Of a DNA stretch of 64,000 bases, positions 33,669-46,045 are shown one piece after another. The notes under the pieces were generated by a model. It searched no databases, had not been told where the DNA came from, and was given only the letters and a program-made list of their open reading frames with translations. The stretch is from Homarus americanus (lineage: Eukaryota; Arthropoda; Malacostraca; Decapoda; Nephropidae). Location: assembly GCF_018991925.1 (NCBI RefSeq), contig NW_024737068.1, positions 2,791,353 to 2,855,352 on the forward strand. The letters run 5' to 3'. A program made the translations under genes and the position numbers. Each line of letters starts with the position of its first letter. Position 1 is the first letter of the stretch.

Positions 33669-34270
33669 TGTTACGAGTTGGGGATTTAGAATATAGTTAA
33701 AAGTCTACCCAGATCCCAACAGGCAACAACAATAAAAATTTAAATAAACAAAGACAATCTGACTATAAAAGGGTAGACAAAGGATGCGAGTTTTTGTTGT
33801 GTATAATAAAGTACCATAAATTCCTTAACAAAATATTCAGCTTTATATAATTTACCCTTAACCATACTTAACCTAAACATATGCAACATTGGCTTAACAA
33901 TATATACATATTTATACAACATACAACAATCTGAAGCAAGTGGAGGTGGGAGGCAACATAAGATTACTAAATACTCAAGTGAGGTGTCTGACGAGTAAGG
34001 CTGAGTATTGAAGAAGAGGGTAGGTAGTCACTGTGCCGTAGGTTTCCAGGATAGGTGATCCTAGTGGTCACTTCCCAGAGTGAACTGAACTCTCCTAGAT
34101 CCGGAGCTGATGAGGAAGACTTGGAGGAGGTGACGCAACAACCAGGATATGGAGAAGGGAAACCTGGAGTGGTAACTAAGACTAGTCATACTCGAGGTCG
34201 CGTCCCTAGATGGCGTTGCTCGTGGTGCTGGGTAGGTAGATCATGACAATAGATGGCGTGGTTCGTAACA
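33669..34270 (-). repeat. 5' LTR of element C
   Basis: Matches 29465-30070 closely. Confidence 0.92.
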
Positions 34271-36344
34271 AGCGGTATCACCTGGCCTGACTCATTAAGG
34301 CACAAGAACGCAGACACTACGTTGAGTATTATAACTAGTAAAGTGACCCATTTGATCGATAAATATATACCCAAGACCAAACCCAGTGCCTCTAGGAATA
34401 CGAGGTGATCTCTACACATGAACTACGCGGCGGTCGACAGAGTTAAGAAGAAAACCCAGAAATTCAAGACGTGGGTTGGGTCAAACGATGAGCAGGGCAG
34501 GAGGATGTCAGCAAGATCCAGAAACCAAGCAAAGATAGAGTGTAGAAGGACTGAAAAGGAGTTCCAGAGGCTGGTTGCAAGTGAGGTCGAGTCAAACCCG
34601 AACGCGTTTTACCGGTATGCAAAGTCGAAATTAAAAACGCGAGTAGGAGTATCAGACCTGAATCTTGAAGATGGTAGTTACGCAGATTCTGACCAGGATA
34701 AAGCTGGGGCATTGAACAGCTTCTTTTCCTCGGTGTTCACAAGAGAGGATGCAATTAACCTTCCTGCGTTTGAGACAGACAGTTCGACACAGCACTGACC
34801 CACATTGTGTTCACAGAAGAGGGTATTAGAAATAAACTGTCCAGGCTAAAGGTCCATAAGAGTCCCGGCCCTGACATGGTGCATCCTAGAGTGCTAAGAG
34901 AGGTGTGCAACAAGCTTACCGAGCCCCTGAAGATCCTGTTTTGTAAATGCCTGAATGAACAAAAGGTCCCCAGTGAATGGAAAGTGGCTTATGTGAGTCC
35001 TATTTTCAAGAAGGGCTATCGTCACTCCACGAACAACTATAGACCGGTGAGCCTGACCAGCATAATATGTAAAGTACTTGAGAGTATTATCAGAGATGCC
35101 GCAATGGAACATCTACTACGAAACAACCTTGTAAAGGATTGCCAACACGGTTTTATGCTGGGGCGCTCCTGCTTCACACAATTGCTCAAGGTATTGGATA
35201 TTTAGACCCATATTCTGGAACGGGGTGGTAATATCGACAATATTTACCTAGATTTTGCCAAGGCTTTCGACAGTGTACCCCACGAAGGGCTGAAAATCAA
35301 ACTGGAATGGTACGAAATTCGGGGAAATGTCTTAGCGTGGATAGAAGACTTTCTACATGACCGCAAACAGTGTGTGGTGATTAATGGCACGAAATCATCA
35401 TCCTTACCTGTCACAAGCGGGGTACCACAGGGCAGTGTATTGGACCCGCTGTTGTTTGTTTGTTTCATAAATATCATGTCTGACATTGTACACTCCTCCA
35501 TACAAATGTTTGCCGATGACGCCAAGTTTGTTCGGGAAATCAAGAACCAAGCGGACTGTGAAGAGCTGCAGAAGGACCTCTGTGGGCTCCAAGAATGGTC
35601 GAAGAGATGGCTGCTGAGATTCAATGTCACGAAGTGTAAGAGGAAACACCTGGGGCGTACAAACGGTAAGGAGGCGTATCACATGTCCCAACGGGTTGAA
35701 GAAACTGCACTATTTGAGACTGAATGTGAGAAGGACCTAGGTGTGTATGTTGACAATAAGCTGAAGTTCTCGGGGCAATGCGAGAAGAAAGTAAATTAGG
35801 CAAATAAATTATTGGGTCTTATAAAAAGGTCGTTCAGATATCTAGACGGTCCGTTCCTCGTAATGATCTTCAAGAGTGAAGTGGTTCCCCATCTGGAGTA
35901 CTGTCACCCCGTCTGGTCCCCGAGATATGCTAGGGACTGTCAGTTGGTTGAAAATTTTCAAAGTAGGGCCACCAGACTGCAGCCTGTACTTCGGCACCTC
36001 AGCTACCCTGAGAGATTGGAGCGCCTGAAGTTGCCTAGCTTATACTACACACGGGCAAAGGGTGACCTAATTGAGGACACTACTCAGTCGAGTGTCCTTA
36101 CTTGGTAGCTGGCGGACGCTCGCCACACAAGGGGTCACAGCTCAAGATTGAAGAAGCCGCAGTGAGAGTTGTTAACTATTGGAACAATCTACCAGAAAGT
36201 GTTGTGACGGCACCGAGTGTGAGTTCTTTCAATTCAAGACTTGACCAACACTGGAGCGGGTTCAGGTACATTCAGGAGCCGGTGCATGCACAGTACTTGC
36301 CAACAGTGCGTAACAGAGACGTGACCGATCGCCCAAGCGGCTAA
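34271..36344 (+). pseudogene. LINE I ORF2 reverse transcriptase and C-terminus
   Basis: An RT-proximal linker is open at 34418-34798. RT motifs follow: KVHKSPGPDMVHPRVL (34849), NNYRPVSLTS (35032), a stop at 35203, DFAKAFDSVPHEGL (35252), SGVPQGSVLDPLLF (35417) and catalytic FADDA (35509). The thumb region has LRFNVTKCK (35618). A frame break at 35797 is followed by RYLDGPFLVMIF and the C-terminal HTRG and DQHW motifs (36120-36260). The clade is CR1-like by motif. Confidence 0.87.
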
Positions 36345-36450
36345 CGAGCCGATCATTTGGTGAAGAGGATAAAAGAAAAGGAAAAGTAACCAGAGACGTG
36401 ACCGATCGCCCAAGCGGCCAACCAGCCGATCAGTGGTGAAGAGGATAAAA
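36318..36450 (+). repeat. Duplicated 73-bp-period motif at the LINE I 3' end
   Basis: GAGACGTGACCGATCGCCC...AGCCGATCA...GAAGAGGATAAAAG occurs at about 36318-36376 and 36391-36449. The LINE then ends and the 17-mer array resumes. Confidence 0.85.
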
Positions 36451-36451
36451 G

Positions 36452-37455
36452 TAAAGATACAGTAATGTGGGTGATACAGTAGTGTGGGTATTACAGTTGG
36501 ATGATACATTAATGTTTGGTGATTCAGTTGGGTGGTACTGTAGTGTGGGTGATATAGTTGGCTGATACAGTAGTTGGGTGATACACTTGGGTTATACGGT
36601 AGGGTGGGTTATACAGTAGTGTGGGTGATACAGTAGTGTGGGTAATACAGTATTATGGTGATGCAGTAGTTCGGATGATACAGTAGTAGGGTGATACAAC
36701 AGTGTGGGTTATACAGTAGTTTCGTGATACAATAGGGTGGGTGATACAATAATGGGGTGATGCATTTGTGGGGTGACACAGTTGGGTGATGCAATAGTGT
36801 AATATAAATGTTGTGTGGTGATTAGTATGGGTTGATCCAATAGTGTGGGTGATACGTTAGTGGGATGATACAGTAATAGAGACAATAGAGTAATGGGGTG
36901 ATACTGTGGTGTGGGTAATATAGTACTGTGGGTGATTCATTAGTTTGGTGATACAGGTGGGTGATACCGTAATGCGTGTGATACAGTAGTGTGGGTATTA
37001 CAGTTGGGTGATTCATTAATGTTTGGTGATCTAGTTGGGTGGTACTGTAGTGCGGGTGATACAGTTGGGTGATACAGTAGTTGGGTGATACACTTGGGTT
37101 ATACGGTAGGGTGGGTCATAGAGTAGTGTGGGTGATACAGTAATGTGAGTAATATAGTAGTGTGGGAGATTATTTGGATGATACAGCAGTGTAGGTGATA
37201 CAGTTGTGTGTGTGATACAGTAGTGGGGTAATACAGTAGCGTTTGGTGATGCAGAGGTTATATATTAGTGTCAATGAGAGAGTACTGTAGTGTTTGGTAA
37301 TTGGGTAGTGTGGGTGATACAGTAGTGTGGGTGATACAGTAGTGTGGGTGATACAGTAGTATGGGTGATACAGTAGTGTGGGTAATACAGTATTGGGGTG
37401 ATACAGTAGTGTGGGTGATACAGTAACGTGGATGACACAGTAGTATGGGTGATGT
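36452..37455. repeat. 17-bp-unit minisatellite (right block)
   Basis: Same TAGTGTGGGTGATACAG unit as 26040-26925, less regular in the middle (GTTGGGTGATAC variants). It ends exactly at the truncated end of Gypsy fragment D. Confidence 0.94.
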
Positions 37456-38650
37456 TCCTGGACAAAGCGGTGGTGACCACGGTCGCTCGTCCCAGTAAGT
37501 ACTTGAACACGGGCGAATTATTGAATAATCAGATACTAGCGTGTTAGTCTGAGTGAAAGTTTTCTCCGTGGAACAGCTCTGTCACTGCCCCAAGATCCGT
37601 ATGAATGTTTAAGGGATAACCAAAAAGTAAATCCTTAAACTTCTTAAGTGCCCAGACAACAGATAATGTTTCGAGGTGCGTTACTGAATGGCGAGTTTCA
37701 TCGTCATTAAGTGTACGACTGGCGTAAGCAATCACTCTATACAGTATTTCCCTCGTGTGTCTAGCTGCATGAGTAAAGCGCCGAGCTTTCGTCCTGAGTC
37801 GTCGGTACACAGAGTAAATGGGTGAGTGAAGTCACGAAATGCCAAAACAGGTGCATTGGGAAGTACCGTCGTCAATACAATAAAACTAGTCTCGTGTTCA
37901 TCATTCCAGACAAATATGGCGTCCTTCTTGAGTAATTAAGTCAGCGGCGATGCTAACGTCGCATATCCTTTTATAAAGAACGATAATATCCTGATGAATC
38001 AAGAAAACCATGCACCTTATCAACGGTTGTAGGACGTGGGAACTGTATGAATGCCGACTCCGTCGACTACATGACCAAGGAATGGTTTTCTTGATATTAA
38101 ATATTCACATTTAGAGAGTTAAGCTTTAAGTCCCGTTGTAGCAGGTTTCAGTAAAACTTCATGAATTTTGGCAAGATGACTGTCTCCTTCATTACTGACA
38201 ACAATGAGATCATCTAAATAGGCACATACTGTGTTACCTATTAAATCGCTAAATTAAGTGTTGATCATCCTTTGAAGAGTCAGTGGCGCATTTCGAATGC
38301 CGACAGGCATACGTAGTAATTCAAAATGGCCCAAAGGAGTGCTAAAGGCAGTATTATCTTTGAATAAAAAATGCAATATATCGCTCAGAACAGGCATTGG
38401 GTACCTATCCGGGATAGTGGCTTCGTTGACTCACCGAATATCAATGAATGGGGGGCCAACTTCCATCCTTCTTTGGGACTAAAAACCATGGGCAATTAAA
38501 AGAGGACATTGAATGTGTGACATCGTCTGTTCTAGCATATCTTGAACCATGCCTTGTATTACAGCGTGCTGGCTATGACGTAGTCTGTAAGCTGGTATGT
38601 AAATCGGGTTTGTGTCCGGTTATTAAAGATATGTGAAGTGAAGTGACACT
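37456..38650 (-). pseudogene. rt-rh: RT and RNase H of fragment D
   Basis: RNase H (37810-37456) shows RVIAYASRTLND, HLETLSVVWALKKF and HTD, and ends in FKYLLGRATVV..ALSRN, cut off at the minisatellite. RT (about 38640-37980) is recognisable from minus-strand [18 protein letters not shown] and CAYLDDLIVVS-like sequences near 38330 and 38215. YLDD seems intact but surrounding frames are broken. Confidence 0.78.
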
Positions 38651-39059
38651 CGTCTGACCAAGCGGATTGCCAGGTAAAGCTATACTCTTTTTGTAGTCGG
38701 CAAGCAACTCGAGATGCCTAATCTTGCCTTGAGAGTGATCAATTACCTTAACGTGGTATTATTCGATCCATCCTGCCAGTTGGAAACTGTGTAGGTTGTA
38801 AAGCAACACTTATATTTTTAAACCAGATACTCGCACAAACAACATCCCTGTTTCAAAATTCTGGGAGCGCCTGGTCTATGGAGAACGAGGACATATGTTA
38901 AACAACCAGGAAGAATCGTATTTAATGTAGATTCATATGCAAGACCCTTAATCCTCGAAGTTTCCGTAAGACAGAGAACGTCACTCCCAGTGAAAACGTC
39001 AGGTAAGAGAACAGTGGCCCTAGTTGTTTCCTCATTCTGAAAAGAGAGAGTACCTGTTA

Positions 39060-39470
39060 AGACTGCAGGTACTACTATCTAACTTTTGCTGCTAAAATAA
39101 CGCCGAGTAAATGAGTCAGCAGGGACTGGGACACCCTGAGACTCGAGACCCATCTTCCTCGTAGTAGGAGAGTTTGGTAAAACATTCACCCTGGCGGTGA
39201 GCATTGGTACAGAATTGTCAATTGTGCATGGTACGATTGGTAACGCCACAAACCGTGAAAGTATTTTGACTTGGTTGGGCATCTATCATGTTGTGTTTAA
39301 GCGTTGGAAGACCAATTAATCCGTCAGCTGGTAAGTTAAAGTCTTTGATTATGTAACACACTGCCGTAAATGGTTGACCACGTCTAGAAAGACGTAGAGG
39401 TAGTGTTACCACTCCCGTAATGTCCAACTGGGCACCGGAAACTCCAAAAAGATCGGTGTCAGTAGGAAGA
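39060..39470 (-). pseudogene. pr: Protease region of fragment D
   Basis: The open piece at 39427-39218 contains DITGVVTLPLRLSRRGQPF and LPADGLIGLPTLK, closely paralleling the protease C-terminal half of element E (53059-53190). The catalytic motif lies upstream in a broken stretch. Confidence 0.7.
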
Positions 39471-39650
39471 AGTTGAAATCATCGGTGAGTTGAACATTAC
39501 TGTAGTTCTTGATAGGACGCTAATCAGAGTACACTTGCACACGCACCCTTATCTATATCTAAGGAAATTGCGTTGGTCCCCACCATCACCAGAACAGACA
39601 ACAATTCTGTTTTATTCAACGCCGCGATTAATGAAGCTGCACTAGAACTG

Positions 39651-40400
39651 TTACTTTGCGTTGTTACAGCTGTACACATCCCTCGTCTTCTTGAACAAGA
39701 TAGTGGTCTTACTACCGCTGCTTATAATAGCAACGACATGACTGTCGTGACTGTTTATCATACCTGGTTGTAGATTTACAAAGTGCTGGGAATTACGAGA
39801 AGTAGAGTCGTGTAATATAAACCATAAATCACCTGTCGGTACAGAAGTAGACTTGGTCTGAACAACTGCTGAATGGGACAGAGGTAGGTCTCGTCGTGGT
39901 GTTGAATTTGCTGTAGGGGTTGTATGGTGTTTAGGTATGTTACCACCATACTGGATCTGGTAACAATAGTCAATACCATAACTATTAGTGTTACAGTGTT
40001 TGCTTAACAGTTGTTGTTTAGGTTTCGTGCAAGTATCCTTGGAAACCTTGAAATGAACCGACGCCACAGGTGTAACTGTAGTGGCCAGAGGGGTACGGGC
40101 TACCTCAAGTAGGATCTTACGTGTGTAAGAATGTATTGTATTAGACTGGGCATAATAATCAGTCTTAGCTACGCAGGGTCCCGTAAACATAATAAAAACA
40201 GTCGCAATTTCAACAATGCGTGCAAACTTATTAAATGATATGGTGCCGTCCTTGTGATCCTCATCTTCCGCAATTGCAATGTCCTGCGCAACATCCTTAC
40301 ATCTGTGAACTCGTGAATGCGGTCATTCTGCATCAACAGTTTAAATTCAATGGAAGTGTTAATAAACATGCTTGAGCCAGCTCTAGCCATTGTTAGTTGG
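39651..40400 (-). pseudogene. gag: Gag-like region of fragment D
   Basis: A 179-codon frame (40190-39651), Thr/Ser-rich, with a cysteine cluster LSKHCNTNSYGIDYCYQI near 40000. That cluster could be a degenerate second zinc knuckle like the one in element E. No other firm motif. Confidence 0.5.
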
Positions 40401-40870
40401 GTGTTAGACTACTTAGATGACACTGGAGGAATAGAGGGTGTATGGGTAATGTATACTGTCCTAACACACTGGGGATATGTAGATAGGGAGAATGAACAGA
40501 TCCGTACTGAGGTGTGGTGTCGTATGTACGACCTGACCTAAGTTGGGTACCGTGTAAATCGCCAAATGATTGATCGATTAATTTTTAACTCTTCTCAATG
40601 GAAATGTTTTGCTGTAGATAAATTTGTGTTCCCTGCATATCTTCCATAATACCAGTAACAATGCCAGCTCCAATAGGGAGAACTGCGTCAGTTAGTATTG
40701 CGTTTTCTGTTTGTTCAGAGGTACATTATATTCTTTTTGCTAAATGTGTAATGTCTGAACCAGATAAATGAAATAAAGCATCCATAAATGATAATTCAAT
40801 CACACACGATTATACTCAATAATAACCTTGCCCATCTATTTACGGAAAATAAATTAAACTATAAGAAAAT
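40401..40870. other. AT-rich spacer, no gene seen
   Basis: No recognisable motif. It may be leader sequence of fragment D or host DNA. Confidence 0.4.
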
Positions 40871-41545
<675 letters not shown>

Positions 41546-41689
41546 AAAAGCAGTCCTAGACTCTGTTATATTTCACACAAAGCCTGTTCATCGAGCTGAT
41601 GGCGCCGTGAACCTCATTGGGAACTGCCCGTGCCTCATATGTGGTGTCAGTAGCATTTTACCGAATCCAGCTGGTATGAAACACGAGGT

Positions 41690-41812
41690 ACCATATATAT
41701 ACTTCATTTTAAGTCCATATAACACGCGGACTTTGAACATATAATTAACGACCTCACCAGCCAGGAATCGAACTCTCGACCTACTGGGTGGGACTAGGGA
41801 ACGCAGATTTGT
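41690..41812 (-). mobile_element. tRNA-derived SINE, copy 2 (partial)
   Basis: It repeats CTTCATTTTAAGTCCATATAACA(C)GCGGACTTTGAACATATAAT..ACGACCTCACCAGCCAGGAATCGAA, as in copy 1, in the same orientation. It ends after the B box. The 41546-41689 sequence between the copies may be a longer SINE head or another insertion. Confidence 0.7.
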
Positions 41813-41819
41813 ATCCGTT

Positions 41820-42780
41820 GCCACACATTTAGGGTAATTTAGATGACTTTGGAGGTGCACGATATTTTACAACTTTTGATGCCAAAACTGCTTATTAGAC
41901 TATCCCTGTAAAGGAGAAACATCGCGCTAAAACAGCATGTTGTGATGGGGTGTGCCTATACCAGTTTCGAAGCATGCCATTCAGATTAAAAACTACGCTG
42001 TCCTCATTCCAACTCACCATTAATTTCATCTTGTCTGCCGTCCTCAGCAAACACCCACTAGCATACCTAGATGATACTAGATAAGGCGGCATTTCAATTA
42101 AATGGGGAGAAATATACCTTGGCTACGCAAACATTTAAATTCCTGGGATTACAGTTATCACCAGACGGTGTTAGACCCAACCCAGATAAGTGCTGAGCAA
42201 TTGTTGACAAGCTCAGACCCGGACCATTAAGAAGGTATGCCGAATACAAGTGCATGTAGCAATTTTTGTAGACACATTGATCATTATGCACAGATGACAG
42301 ATGCGCAGACGACACAATTGACTAAGAAAAATGCTAAATTTAAATGGGAACCTAAACACCAGACAGCGTTTGACCAACTTCGGGAGAAGTTGACTCAGAG
42401 CCCGGTATTAAAGTGAACTAATTTTGATGCGCCACTTAAGGTCCATGTGGATGACAGCAGCGTACCTATTGGGAGTGTGTCTTATGCAAAATGATTCTGA
42501 TAATAGCCCTCATTCCATTTCACACTTTAGCCATAAATTAAGAGGAGCCGAATTATGCTATAGTATCACTGATAAAGAAGCGTTAGCAGGTGCTGAGTGT
42601 CTGATATTTTGAGCCGTATGTATTTCAACGCCACTTTATTTTTCTTACAGACCATTCGTGCACTAACAACTATCTTTAAAAAGAAGACACGTTGTCCCTG
42701 TATGTCCTGCTGAGGCAGTGAGTTAGCCGGCCATTTATACCAGTGTTATGTTAACTCTTCCCTCTGTTGGGTTCTCAACT
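41820..42780 (+). pseudogene. Gypsy RT and RNase H fragment F
   Basis: RT motifs TTFDAKTAY (41866), a TIPVKEKHRAKTA segment (41900), YQFRSMPFRLKT (41960) and LAYLDD (42056) are readable, with stops. FKFLGLQLSPDGVRPNPDK follows at 42131. RNase H is suggested by a segment near 42420-42660 (HFSHKLRGAELCYSITDKEALA at about 42520). It is distinct from A, B and E. The hAT element is inserted just downstream. Confidence 0.75.
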
Positions 42781-42814
42781 GATACAACTGTTTACCATGT
42801 AACGTTTTCAAAGA

Positions 42815-42822
42815 CTGGTTAA
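42815..42822. other. Target site duplication of the hAT-like element (left)
   Basis: CTGGTTAA, identical to 46062-46069. The match extends by one base on each side (A...T). Confidence 0.9.
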
Positions 42823-42838
42823 TAGGGTGTGTCAATTT
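42823..42838 (+). repeat. Left terminal inverted repeat of the hAT-like element
   Basis: TAGGGTGTGTCAATTT, perfect inverted match to 46046-46061. Expected transposase end-recognition site. Confidence 0.92.
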
Positions 42839-43047
42839 AGGGGGTGAACTGGCTAAATTGAAAATCGAGTAATTTGGTAGCAATTTATTGTAGTCTTTAA
42901 GCATGCAAAACAATATTCTGGCATAAATTTTTTTTTATAATAAGTCCTACCTACATCAAATGGATTTTTAAATGTACATATTTGTGAATTTATAACATAA
43001 CCAGCGTTTGCACACATGTTACTGTTTCAAGATTCAAATTATTATAT

Positions 43048-43053
43048 TTTATT
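43048..43053 (-). promoter_or_regulatory. Candidate poly(A) signal of the transposase gene
   Basis: AATAAA on the minus strand, about 10 nt after the stop codon. Confidence 0.5.
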
Positions 43054-43062
43054 ATCCGTAGT

Positions 43063-45456
43063 CTATTTGAAAGTAACCAATGCCTTCATACTCTCTTTGC
43101 TTTGGTTTCTTGTCATCAGTAGTCTGCTTGCTATTTGTGCTTTGATGTAACCTTCTCGCCTCTCGTGGCTGTAAACATGGCCCGCTGCTTCTGTGACCAT
43201 TTTCACACATCTCTCCACACTTTGAGTGTGGGAAGGCCACTTCGGCACCTGCATTGGAGTCTCTTTAAGGTTTCTCAATTCTTGGCTAGTTAGACTTGTT
43301 GTCAATGGTGGCTCTAAGACTTCCAAACTCAAGTCAACCAATTCTGACAATTTGGTGGCATTGACGTTTATTGGGGGAACTTTTCTTGAATGAAACGAAC
43401 AGTCTCCCAACTGGTCGTCATCTATTAGCGTTCCTCTAATCTTTAGAATGACTTCTACAGCCTCGGTTCGGAGATTGGTACATTGACTGCAAAGCATTGC
43501 TTGCAAAACTGCTTCTGATCGAGCATACCAAGCGGACCTTCTTGCCACAGGTAACACGATGTCCCTCACTACCTTCCTCTGTGTTCTTACTAGCTGCAAT
43601 TGAAACAAAAGGTGATTGGGCCCATCCACCCACATAGGATTAAGTTTCACACTAAACCACTGGGGAAGATAAACTCCAATAATAAATTCAACAATTAACC
43701 TCAAATTCTTCAGCACTTTGCCCTTCAATTCGTGTTTGGAAATCCAAATCCTGCAGAAACGAAGAGCTGTAGTTAACCAACGGCTGTGACTGACAGGTCC
43801 AATCTCCAAGAGAGCCAATGACTGAGGCACTTCTCCTGATCTTATTGCTTGGGCAATACGATAAGCATAGGATTGATCTGTGCTGAGATCTTTGATGACT
43901 CCTTCAGACAACGCCGGAAGGGGAGGGCCAACTTCGACCTTTGGAAAGGTTGTATTTATTTCTAGTTGTGTTGCTTCATCCAGCATGATGCCAAGGGGAC
44001 CTGACCACTTGTTGTTGCTCTTTGTAGGACCATCAAGTTCCTGGATGAGATGACGAAGAGGTAGCTCGCCTGTATGTAAATCACATACAATCCAAACAAG
44101 TCTTCTTCCTAGTTTTTTCTCTAAATGCGTCATTACACCCCCCTGCCATCCGGTGTTCACTGCAGTTGAATCTCCACCAACAGCCTGCAGTGAACTGCCA
44201 AGTCCTCTCTCCTGAACCCAACATAAAATATGATCAGCAATGACCTCTGCATGTTTCTTCCCTTCTACTTCAGTTTCGGGAGCAAAGTGAAACAAAAACC
44301 GACCACCAGGCTCAGAACAGACAGAGTAGTGTTCTTCTTTGATGAGACCTGGAAACTTTCTGTTCACTCCCTCTACTTCTAGCAAAACTTTTGTGTCATC
44401 TATTCTTCCATCAAACAAAAGACAGGAGAGCCCTCCCTCGCTTAAATCTTTTTCATGCTGATCAGATATTTCCTTCATTATTTTTTCTTGTGCTCTTCTA
44501 ATTTTATTATGATCTATCACCAAAGATACATCCTCTCGGCTGATGAGGCCTGCATCTATCCAAGCGGCAGTTGCAATTTCTGCAGCCTCACGAAGTCCAG
44601 CATGGTGGCGAATACTAGCTAAAGCAATGTTTGAAATATTTCTTGTGTTGTATTTCATTTTCTTTGGTAAAGGTTCAGATGGCTCTTTGGAACTATCATC
44701 TGATGTTGCTTCCTGTTCATCAGAAGAACTATCAAAGAAGTGATAAACATCTTGACACAGCTCTTCCTCTCTTTGGATGGCTTCTTCACTCTTCATTTTC
44801 TTCTTTTGTTCCCTCTCTCGGATTTGTTCTCTCTTCTTGGCATTAGCAATCTGCTTCTTTGTTTCTGAATAATCTATTGAACCCATTTGCATACTTCCTT
44901 GGCCTTCTGCCTTTGTCCTCTGTGCCTTTATAAATTCAAGCTCTAAAACAGGGATCTTCTTTTCACGAGGACAACCACAATCAATGTGGGAATTATTTTC
45001 TCTCTTACCTGAGTGAGAACAGTTGGATTCAGAACATAATTGTATGGAGCACTTGCAGGTCAAAATGTCAAACAGAGTATCAAGTGTGTGCAGAAATTCA
45101 TTTTTCCTGGCCAAGTTTCCTTTACCAAGTGATGTTTCAACTGCTTTGTGCCATAATTTCGTTAGTTTTAGCTCAATAGTTCGACACTGATTAATCACAG
45201 GTGGTTTGAATAGTGCATTAGCTTTTGTCCATTGATGCAGAAGAGGGACTATCATGTCATTTATGAGTTCTTTATCTGTATAGTTCCTTCTGTCCTTTGC
45301 ATTTTTTTCTCGAAGGAGTAACCCTAATCTTAGCATGTCTCTCACTGTTGGAAGTTCTGATACAGGAAGCTCCTTCCCTTTACCAACTAGCAGGCTCAAG
45401 TGGGTTGACAACTGACTTCTTGTCTTCAATTTTGACATCTTCACACTATCTGACAA
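43063..45456 (-). CDS. hAT-like transposase, intact, 797 residues
   Basis: Uninterrupted gene filling most of the transposon. Residues 134-162 hold a Cys/His cluster (C134, C136, C141, C146, H157, C160, C162), a possible zinc site. A charged, probably coiled-coil segment spans about 195-235, followed by an acidic Ser-rich tract (242-262). An RNase H-like catalytic fold is inferred: Asp349 in LLFDGR, Asp429 in VGGDSTAVNTG, a C-x2-H motif (C458, H461 in VCDLHTGELPLRHL) and Glu748 in HTQSVERCVK. The C-x2-H and late Glu spacing match hAT-type DDE enzymes. No classical BED finger is seen. I recall similar unnamed proteins in arthropods and cnidarians but cannot verify this. An upstream exon is possible; the Met at 45456 is the first in frame. 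Confidence 0.8.
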   Translation of the reverse strand: MSDSVKMSKLKTRSQLSTHLSLLVGKGKELPVSELPTVRDMLRLGLLLREKNAKDRRNYTDKELINDMIVPLLHQWTKANALFKPPVINQCRTIELKLTKLWHKAVETSLGKGNLARKNEFLHTLDTLFDILTCKCSIQLCSESNCSHSGKRENNSHIDCGCPREKKIPVLELEFIKAQRTKAEGQGSMQMGSIDYSETKKQIANAKKREQIREREQKKKMKSEEAIQREEELCQDVYHFFDSSSDEQEATSDDSSKEPSEPLPKKMKYNTRNISNIALASIRHHAGLREAAEIATAAWIDAGLISREDVSLVIDHNKIRRAQEKIMKEISDQHEKDLSEGGLSCLLFDGRIDDTKVLLEVEGVNRKFPGLIKEEHYSVCSEPGGRFLFHFAPETEVEGKKHAEVIADHILCWVQERGLGSSLQAVGGDSTAVNTGWQGGVMTHLEKKLGRRLVWIVCDLHTGELPLRHLIQELDGPTKSNNKWSGPLGIMLDEATQLEINTTFPKVEVGPPLPALSEGVIKDLSTDQSYAYRIAQAIRSGEVPQSLALLEIGPVSHSRWLTTALRFCRIWISKHELKGKVLKNLRLIVEFIIGVYLPQWFSVKLNPMWVDGPNHLLFQLQLVRTQRKVVRDIVLPVARRSAWYARSEAVLQAMLCSQCTNLRTEAVEVILKIRGTLIDDDQLGDCSFHSRKVPPINVNATKLSELVDLSLEVLEPPLTTSLTSQELRNLKETPMQVPKWPSHTQSVERCVKMVTEAAGHVYSHERREGYIKAQIASRLLMTRNQSKESMKALVTFK

Positions 45457-46045
45457 ATAGAAAAATATTTCAATGTTTCATAATTCAATTGTTGTTTCAA
45501 AAAATATCAATTTGTTTATCAAAAATGCTGTAACAGAAATAACATAATAATTTCTTAGAACATAATGTTTTATACAATGATATAAGTAACTGCGACAATC
45601 AATATGCCCTACTTACAATAATTAAAATGTAGAATTCGTCTGGTAGAGTAGGTGCAAGTGCAATGAGAGCAAACCACCGTCTATGATATCTAGAAGGAGA
45701 GTGAGCCGGGCGCCTTATCCTCACGCTTGGTACAAATCAAAACAAGAATTAAACTGTCCCACACGGAGAGCCTGTTCATGTTCATATTCTGACATGCATA
45801 TTGTACACAAGCTATAGAACCATAAAATACTCCATAATCCATATGCTTACATGAGATTAGTTAATATCAAGTGAATAATTCTAATCAAGTCTCATTAATT
45901 TGTTGAAATACTGATATTTGAAACTTTAAGGTATAATTGATGTAGGTGAGGGTTATTTCAATTCATTTTTGTTTGCTAATCTCAAGTTTAGACATAAAGA
46001 GGCACAATATTTTGACTACCAAATTTGATTTTTAACATGTTGACA

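Larger units (their letters stand above)
29465..34270 (-). mobile_element. Element C: minus-strand, internally deleted copy of the element A family
   Basis: LTRs at 29465-30070 (3') and 33669-34270 (5'), gag at 33004-32214, and RT and RNase H at 31671-30116. A deletion of roughly 1.45 kb removes the gag end, protease and integrase core. The deletion joins two A-runs equivalent to about 4256 and 5707 of element A. Flanks are AGAG (29461-29464) and AGCG (34271-34274), an imperfect 4-bp target duplication. It lies in LINE I ORF2. Non-autonomous. Confidence 0.93.
26960..36451 (+). mobile_element. LINE I: CR1-like non-LTR retrotransposon, split by element C
   Basis: Inserted within the 17-mer minisatellite. 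It has a tandemly repeated 5' region (27003-27441), ORF1 with a PHD-like zinc finger (from 27583), and ORF2 endonuclease (from about 28613). Element C then interrupts it (29465-34270). RT resumes at 34271-36344 and a 3' region carries a duplicated motif. RT and C-terminal sequence (HTRG, NNLPESVV, FNSRLDQHW) fit the CR1/L2 group. Frameshifts, stops and one endonuclease active-site change make it inactive. The left boundary is approximate. Confidence 0.85.
37456..40400 (-). mobile_element. Gypsy fragment D (same family as element E), truncated
   Basis: Minus-strand remnant running gag, protease, RT, RNase H from right to left. It is cut at the RNase H end, where the minisatellite begins at 37455. 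No integrase or envelope-like gene is present here. RNase H and protease segments match element E by motif order. Heavily interrupted. Confidence 0.8.
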
